Of a stretch of DNA of 64,000 nucleotides, positions 57,622-64,000 are shown one piece after another. The stretch covers positions 41,982,525 through 42,046,524 of the forward strand of contig OZ038390.1 of NCBI GenBank assembly GCA_964036045.1, in the 5' to 3' direction. Numbering within the stretch: the first letter of the stretch is position 1; each line of letters starts with the position of its first letter. Below the pieces are notes generated by a model. It saw only the letters and a list, made by a program, of their open reading frames with translations, searched no databases and was not told the origin of the DNA. This DNA comes from Eutreptiella sp. 'Long Island Sound 2002' (taxonomy: Eukaryota > Euglenozoa > Euglenophyceae > Eutreptiales > Eutreptiaceae). A program made the position numbers and the translations under genes.

Positions 57622-58463
57622 TTGGTGGAGATAAGTCCTTGGATTCATACAATCACGCACCATCCAAGGATCCTAGGTGTGGCACCTAGGTGGCAGCTGG
57701 TTGTCCCACTCTTGGTGCTACTTAGGAAGAACAATGTAACTTTGCCATGTGCCATCTTATACAACCATGGCAACCAACACCAGGGTACGCAGATTAGCTA
57801 CGCACTGCATATCCATCTACCAACCTCATTGAAGGCACGTTCATACTTTGACAAACATCAACAATGGATCTCGGATTGTATGACAATGATACCCTGCCAA
57901 GTGGGGCGCATTGACCCTACTGTCAAATCAGTGTGCAACGTTGGCTATGCGAATACAAACACTGGCCATCAGATTACACAGTACACCTCCCTCTTCTGTG
58001 TTCTTAATTTGGAGGGATGGGTAGCCAAGAGGTTGTGCCAGCCACAAACAAACTACCATCGAGCCACTGCTGGATGGGTTGAAAGGCCAACGTGCCCTGT
58101 AGACAGTCTTCACGGATCAGGGCAGGATAGGACAATGCTGCAAAGGATCTTTGGTCGCAATGTGAGTATGTGCCTCGGTACCTTTCATCTTAAGCAACAT
58201 TTAACTTGTGCCTTACTGAAGCATCCACGTAAACTAGCCTGATTCACAAGCTGTTTGTGATAATTTCTTGTGGTGTCACATACCATGCCACTAGTCAAAC
58301 ATTGCAGATCGCGAGAAGATATGGTGGTCTCCCTGAGCTTCTGATGAGGGCGTTAAGGTCAATTCACCCCGGGGAAAAGGATGTTAATTGCCAGCGAGTT
58401 CACCGTCTGGAAATTGATCGGTATAAAGGTGATGCAACCATAAATGAGGTGCAAGTTGAATAA
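57622..58463 (+). pseudogene. Transposase remnant, RNase H-like type
   Basis: 57622-58242 encodes a continuous domain with PCAILYNHGNQHQGTQISYA, QITQYTSLFCVLNLEGWVAK and RTMLQRIFGRNVSMCLGTF, followed by HLKQHLT. The last part matches the common transposase pattern of a leucine-rich loop, then F-G, then D/G-x-F-H. 58257-58463 continues in another frame (GGLPELLMRALRSIHPGE). Cut-and-paste transposases of protists look like this, but I cannot name the superfamily. Loss of frame between the two parts, lack of a proper start, and overlap of frames at 57600-57690 mark it as dead. It is unrelated to the 17-kb element. Confidence 0.55.
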
Positions 58464-58469
58464 GCAGGA

Positions 58470-61252
58470 AGAAGCTGAACTGTTTGCAGGTTATGTGTTA
58501 TATAACAAGAAAATTATATCCACATTTCGTAAACCATTATACCTGAGTTTCAAAACCCCAGCAAACACATTCAAGCGAACACATAATTTAGTGGTTTCTT
58601 TCGTCTGACCTCATCGAATGTTCTCCATGCATAGTATCCCACATTTAAGGTTCCGCACGTTTCATCGTTGGTATCTTATATGACACCACCGCCAAAGGCC
58701 ATGCAAATCCACCAGTAAACATCGGAGACCACAATGCTCTCTAGCGGTCTCACATATTTCAGACTGGGATCTTTGTAAAAGCACAGAAAAACCAATCTTC
58801 TTTCCGGTGGTCTTCCATATTTGATCACAAATATCCCCCAGGACAGGATCAAAAAGCCACCAAAGCCCGCTATACGTTGAGGGAGACCACCACATGACAG
58901 CAATCGTACCCAGTTCATTCTATAGCGTGCGGTAACTTGCCCTGGGCATAATTTTCCAGCGCTTGCGGGACCAATGGTCATGTCAGGTCCAAACCCTGTG
59001 GCAACTGCAGATGGCTGAAGGTCAGGGGCTCACACTGTGAACCAAGGGGCCACCCCCGCCCAAACTGGTTCGGCCTCATTTGCGCCACCTGCTAGGCATT
59101 TGTCAGTGCTGTGCAAACCCCAGAATGCCCGCAAATCACTCCCACGGGTGTGCGCGTGCACACTGCAGCAGCGGTAGCTAGTCCAGAACCCATCCCCAGC
59201 AGAGCTCGAGACAACACAAATCTGTGGCCATAGCTGTGACTTAAAGCATTAAGAACACGATATGTCCAACGGTACAAAGATGCCCACCTCTGCAACCACC
59301 TTCCTGTGGCACATATACACGAATGCGTGAGCGAATACACGCTGGTGAGGGCTGGTCTGTCGTCTGCAACCGTCGTCGGTTGCCCTTCCCTTTTCCAACT
59401 TGTCAAGGGAGAACAATAATGCTTAAAAAAAAGCCATGCATCCAACACGGAGCACGGCCATACTCCTAGTACCCACCCGGACACTTGACCAGCTCCAACC
59501 CAAAGTGACCTTGGGCAGTTAGCACTTGGGACATCGTGTAATGGGCTGAATGGATGTTCTGCACGTAAATAGGGTGATGTTGCGTTTTGTAATTCGTCGG
59601 GTTGCACTCGGCAAACCTTTGATTTTCAATGGAAACATTGATTATGGGGACCACAAACATCACAAGTTCCCATTCCGACCCCGCCGACTTTCCGTTCGAC
59701 GTTTTGATTTGGTGTCTGGGCGAGCAACCCCCCTTCATTCCGGCGCCTCTCGCCCTCGACTCGTGCAGAAGAGGGGTCTGGAGATGACAAACAGAGTCAG
59801 GGTGGGCACCTGCACAAGTCTTCTGCAGAGAAGGAACCCGCATAAAACTGTTCTCTGCAAAGCATTCCCCTGTTTGAGCGAGCCGGTAACACGTGCGTAC
59901 GTCGGGTGTCGACGACTGAGTGCATACGGTGCGTCACTTGGGCTGCGGCGCACTGTTTTAGAGGTACGGCTACCACTTCTCATGGCGGCTGATGCATCGG
60001 CAAGGGCCTGGTCTGGGGTGGACGCTCAGACGTCCAGGGACATGGGTCAGGAATGGGGCTAGACACGGCAGTAGGTCAGAGGTCATGGTCCTGTGCAGCG
60101 GGATGCACAGGCTCCGCAAAACAACGAGCTCCTGATTACGCCCCTCCCCTTGAACCCAGGGCTTAGACTCGGGACCTCCTGGCGTTTGTGGCGGGCTTCC
60201 GTTGAGACGCCCTCCCTCGGAATTGGGCTTGGGCTTGGGCTTGGGCTTGGGCTCCATGGACAGACGGCAAGCACATTGACCGATGGATTACTGGGAACCT
60301 TTCGGTCCGGGCGGAGGTCAGAAGACGGGTGTGCTGCATTGTCACGAAGGATTTCGTGCATTCAATGTGCTTTGTAGGCGGGACGCAAAGGCATTGCTGT
60401 GGGCGCAGCAACACAGTAATGAGGTCAGTCGGGCGGTGGGACTCCACAACGTCGACCGAGAACGCAGCGATGGCAGTAGGCCAGGCAAAGAAAAGGCGAC
60501 ATCGGTGGTGCTATCTGGCACATGCAGTCGTACACCTCCTGGAAACAAACGCCCAGGATCAGTGGCGGGGCGGACCAGCAACCTTGCAGGCAGTCCGTAG
60601 AGGCACTTCCGATTCTCCGTGCTCAAAAGGACCCAATCAATACGGCCCCTAAAATCCACGCAGAACCAAACCCACGGCTCCGGAGGCGACCCAGGCCCCC
60701 TCCCCTCAACAAAAAATCTCAGAACCCCCGAATTCGTGCACGTCCGATGACGGCGACCTGGCAGCAGCAGAGTAGCAGGGGGCCACAAAACGGCAAGCTG
60801 CAAAAATGGTCTTCCCCGGCTGTAGACCCTGCGGCAGAGCAACTTCGGAACATCCGCTCACACAAGCACAAGTCCTTGTTTCCATCGTCCGACGACCGCC
60901 GTCAAGTTGCTGAAGGCAACAAAAACGGAGCGAGACGAAGTCTGCTCGTCGGAGGTCCGGCCAAGAGAAGCCAGCGCCCGTGTCCAGAATGGGGCCGCCT
61001 GTGCAGTTGACACCCGTGAAGAGGAAGAGGGACGCGTGCCTCTGGACACCAGACCGGCCGTGCCTGGCAATCCGCCGCGGCTCAGGCCCTTGCCATTGCT
61101 GCCCCGGAACCGTAGCGTTGCGTGGGGAGGCCGGCCGACTTTGGGAGATTGGGCGCCCCCTCGTCGCCACACGCGCTGCCCCTTGTGGCATCTCGGGAGG
61201 GTCCGGTTGCGTATTCCAGCGTCGTGTAGGGGGGCAGTACGCAGGGCACTCT

Positions 61253-61338
<86 letters not shown>

Positions 61339-61459
61339 CTGCGACGGTGACGAGTGCGTGCAATGGAAAAACAACTGCGCCTTCATCGCGACAGATGCAG
61401 TGCATAGAAGTCCCATCTGCCCAAAGAACGCGCACATGCCATAGACCGAGGCACAGGCA
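58470..61459. other. Gene-poor to GC-rich region, unresolved
   Basis: 58.66-58.98 kb has a minus frame with LILSWGIFVIKYGRPPERRL. 59550-60062 (plus) is a 170-codon ATG frame, strongly basic, with PLIFNGNIDYGDHKHHKFPF, overlapped on the minus strand by another protein-like frame (FVVPIINVSIENQRFAECNP). Both cannot be real. 60.3-61.0 kb is GC-rich with plus-strand exon-like pieces (VDPAAEQLRNIRSHKHKSLF). A CTTGGG hexamer run is at 60226-60250. None could be assigned to a family. Confidence 0.3.
61254..61336. repeat. (TC)n microsatellite
   Basis: About 83 bp of TC dinucleotides. The Leu-Ser and Arg-Glu frames through it are artefacts. Confidence 0.97.
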
Positions 61460-62425
61460 TCACGAAGAAGGCTCCTTCAGCTGCTGCATTTCCACAATCG
61501 CTTCCTCCAACGCCCCCAATTCCTCGTGCATGGCCTCCACCTGCAATTGGATAGCAATGTGACGTGAAGCAGAGGAGACGGGGGGCAATGGCGTGTTGGG
61601 CAGGCGACTGTCACACCAGGTACCCGGGGGAACTTTGCGAAGGCGACGCGGAGGGCCTGTTCAGGGTGCCACCCGCCTACGACACGCCCTCGTGCACGAT
61701 GCGCGGGGCTATTGGCGAAGCCGCGGGGCTAATGTTGAGCAGGTTCTGGGCTGCGACAACTTCGATGCCCTGACGCGGGGGCTCCGGGAGCTCTGGTGGC
61801 TGAAGGTCTGGACGCTGGGGGAGTCTGAGCGCGGGCGATATCAAATGCTTTGACCCAAACCCTCTGGCCATTGTCCTCCCGCAGGGCGGGCGATGGGGCA
61901 TGGCCTCGGGGGTTCCGGCGGGCGCCGGGGGTGGCCAGGATCCCGGAGCGCCTCAGAACCAATGCACAAGTTGTGGCGCATGGGCGGGCGGGTTTTCAAC
62001 CTCCGGGGGGGGGGGTGTCGAACTGTCCGACTGTCCAACGGTCGAGCTGTCCAACGTTTTGCAAACTGTGCCTTGCGGATCCGGCGGTTTGAAGAGTGTT
62101 CGCTCGGCACGAGGTAGCGCTCGTGTGTGTAGGGCATTCCAGAATGGCATACGCACCCCGTGTCTGAGGACCGCTTAAGAAGAACAATTGTGTGGTGTCA
62201 TCAAGCCACGTCCGCCGGACTGGGCCATGTTCAGTGCGCGACACACGCCCTTCCGCCGCGGTCGCGGGTGCATACCCTTTGGGCGTTTTGAACTTGAATA
62301 TTTTGGGGCACTTTCGACCGGTACTCAGGGGCATCCATCCGCTTCTGGAGGTTCTCCCGGTCCTTCAGGACCGCCATCTTCTGCTTGTTCAGCTTTTGGA
62401 TCTGCTTGTCGGGGTCGATCATGCC
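61460..62425 (-). CDS. VARS: Valyl-tRNA synthetase, last two exons
   Basis: The penultimate exon is 62425-62276 (50 codons, phase 0) and the last is 61540-61460 (26 codons plus stop). The acceptors are CGCGCCCAG and CCAATTGCAG and the donor CAAAGG|GTATGC. The peptide begins GMIDPDKQIQKLNKQK, continues RMDAPEYRSKVPQNIQVQNA and, across the join, QRVEAMHEELGALEEAI. This is the C-terminal coiled-coil arm of class I ValRS, whose usual form is G-(L/V)-(I/V)-D-P-x-x-E-(I/L), A-x-(G/E)-(Y/F), KVP, N-A. The arm contacts the elbow of tRNA-Val. The enzyme has some 900-1000 residues, so its catalytic exons should lie upstream. None was recognised between 62.43 kb and the window end, so the preceding intron is probably over 1.5 kb and contains a miniature element. 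The arm could also be an orphan copy. Confidence 0.75.
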
Positions 62426-62429
62426 CTGG

Positions 62430-63540
62430 GCGCGCAGGATGGGGCGGGGCGGTCCCTGGCGGCCGGAAGGAACATAAAACGGATGGCGTCCGCCACACCG
62501 TTCGCGGCAGGGGGCCAGCACCCGACGCCGATTGGACAGCAACCAACGGTGGTTGGCGGGTAATGGAGGGGCGTTGGGCGGTAGGCATGGCGGGCCCGAA
62601 GGCGCCCCTCAAGCAAATCGCTCGCCCCCTAAAAGACGCAGTGTATCCTTTGGGCAAGCCCTGGATACCACACGATGCACGCGAATCCGCAGATGTCGTC
62701 GGCGTACAGTACCTCGCCTGCACCCTGCGCTCCTTACTCCTGCCATACCATACCTCAGCATGCGTGGGGCAAGAACGCAAACATATTCATTTGGACGCAC
62801 GCAGGCGACGCATGACCGTACGCAGACTCACAGACTTTCATATACAGGCAGCACCACGTCAGTCTACTCACTTACCCGTCCACTAAAACAAACACGAACC
62901 CATGAATCCATGCGCCCTGTGCATAGCGGATGCATGTGTGTAATGTGTCCCCCCGCCCCATGATATGCCCAGGGATTTGAAGTGGCATACAACCGAGGGG
63001 ACTCCCCAATACTTCATCATCGCGTTTCAGCAATTTTCAAAACTCGTCACAGTGGACATCGCACGTTCACTTGGTTTATGTCGAATCCCGCACAAAATCG
63101 TGCACAAGAGAGCTGTCTGCGGATGAAGAGATTGTACATAATGCCTGGTTTGCACTTTTTCCGCCAATGCCGCAAAAGCGGGGTCCGGCATGTGGCAAGG
63201 GACGGGGTTAAGGGTTGGTTCTACCTGACGGGTGGTTGGATCGAGGCATGTACCTGCACCAGGACGTGCACGGAGACATATTGGTCGACAACATGGGTGA
63301 CACATCCAGTCGGGATGAGGCTGCGGTCGTCATGCACCACAACCTGGAAAAAGGTGAAGCAACAACCAATGCGTTGGCCAAGGGTACGGGCGGAGCCCAG
63401 CGAAAGGTGTTTTGTTGGAAGAAAAACTGTGGCGGTCCCTCAACACTACAAGAACTTTAAGTGCGAGGTACACCGCAGGGGCGGATATAAACGGATATGA
63501 TAACGAATTACGAATTACAAATTGCTACTTGTGGGCCCAA
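62430..63540. other. Probable ValRS intron; one possible plus-strand exon
   Basis: No minus-strand exon was recognised. On the plus strand 63248-63358 reads MYLHQDVHGDILVDNMGDTS and then SRDEAAVVMHHNLEK before a donor-like AAAAAG|GTGAAG. This looks protein-like but has no clear acceptor or partner exon. Confidence 0.25.
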
Positions 63541-63543
63541 ATA

Positions 63544-63934
63544 CAGGGGGGGGGGGGGGAATTTCGCCCGGGGACAATTTCGCAGGGGATAATTTTGCCA
63601 GGGGAAAATTTCGCCACCCTTGAAATCCCCAAAGCCCCAAGCAAGCATGTGTCTCGCAAAATGTCTCTCAATTTTCGAAAAATGATATGAAATCTGATGC
63701 AGACGATCCAGTAACTGGTGCAGAAGGTGCAGGCTTCTTTTTCAAGGCATCAACAGGCACAGGCGCGTTCGTAATCGCTCCTGGCCCTGCTCAGGAAACA
63801 CAATGCCTGCAGCTGTGGTGAAGGATGGAACTGTTATGCCAAAATTTCGCCAGGGGAAAATTTCGCCACTTTTCTTAACGGCGAAATTTTCCCCGCGAAA
63901 TTCTCCCCTGGCGAAATCCCCCCCCCCCCCCCTG
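63544..63934. mobile_element. TA-flanked miniature inverted-repeat element
   Basis: A 391-bp element lies between TA dinucleotides (63542-63543 and 63935-63936). The left end is CA, then 14 G, then AATTTCGCCCGGGG. The right end, reverse-complemented, is CA, then 15 G, then ATTTCGCCAGGGG. Subterminal copies of CCAGGGGAAAATTTCGCCAC repeat at both sides (about 63590 and 63852). The TA duplication and CAGGG start fit Tc1/mariner-type cut-and-paste elements. There is no open frame inside. Confidence 0.75.
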
Positions 63935-64000
63935 TAGTGGCCCCGATGACCCTTTTTTCGGGTGAAAAATCGCCCAAAACATCATGGCAGTCCTGGCAAT

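Noticed and set aside
60706-61437. A 243-codon minus-strand frame with Arg-Glu repeats
   Set aside because: Its start lies in the TC microsatellite and the rest has no family signature.

Overview
This is a stretch of nuclear DNA from a eukaryote, almost certainly a protist alga. The evidence is sparse genes split by spliceosomal introns (GT donors, AG acceptors), large non-coding gaps, dense microsatellites, dozens of G or C homopolymers of 10-18 bases, and decayed DNA transposons. The only intron-free gene encodes a carrier protein with a signal-peptide-like leader followed by a basic, Pro-rich stretch. That is the pre-sequence style used by algae whose plastid came from a eukaryotic symbiont, so a secondary-plastid alga is my best guess. 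No taxon-specific marker is visible.

Regions. 1-5.5 kb: intergenic, with a transposase fragment, a TATA-like box and a tRNA-derived scrap. 5.5-7.9 kb (minus): two-exon gene for mitochondrial ribosomal protein bL33m, whose 2-kb intron carries a small inverted-repeat element. 8.6-10.0 kb (minus): terminal exons of two unrecognised genes among repeats. 14.9-16.1 kb (minus): intact carrier gene. 17.1-19.0 kb (minus): dead DDE transposon copy. 21-22.4 kb: tandem and AT-rich repeats. 25.5-29.5 kb (minus): a terminal exon carrying a dynein-type microtubule-binding domain, and next to it an F-box protein gene. 30.5-31.0 kb (minus): broken protein-like reading frame. 31-40 kb: mostly repeats. 41.0-52.7 kb (minus): one long gene, reconstructed here as 11 exons and 541 residues, encoding an acidic plus coiled-coil protein. 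53-58.5 kb: dispersed repeats, a striking palindrome plus 99-bp tandem block, and a second transposase remnant (plus). 61.5-62.4 kb (minus): last two exons of valyl-tRNA synthetase. 63.5-63.9 kb: a complete-looking TA-flanked miniature element.

The genes do not form a pathway. They are organelle housekeeping (bL33m, carrier, ValRS) plus cytoskeletal or regulatory proteins (dynein-type domain, F-box, coiled coil). All confident host genes lie on the minus strand. Exon joins were found by hand from reading-frame phase and splice signals; no transcript or database evidence was available.
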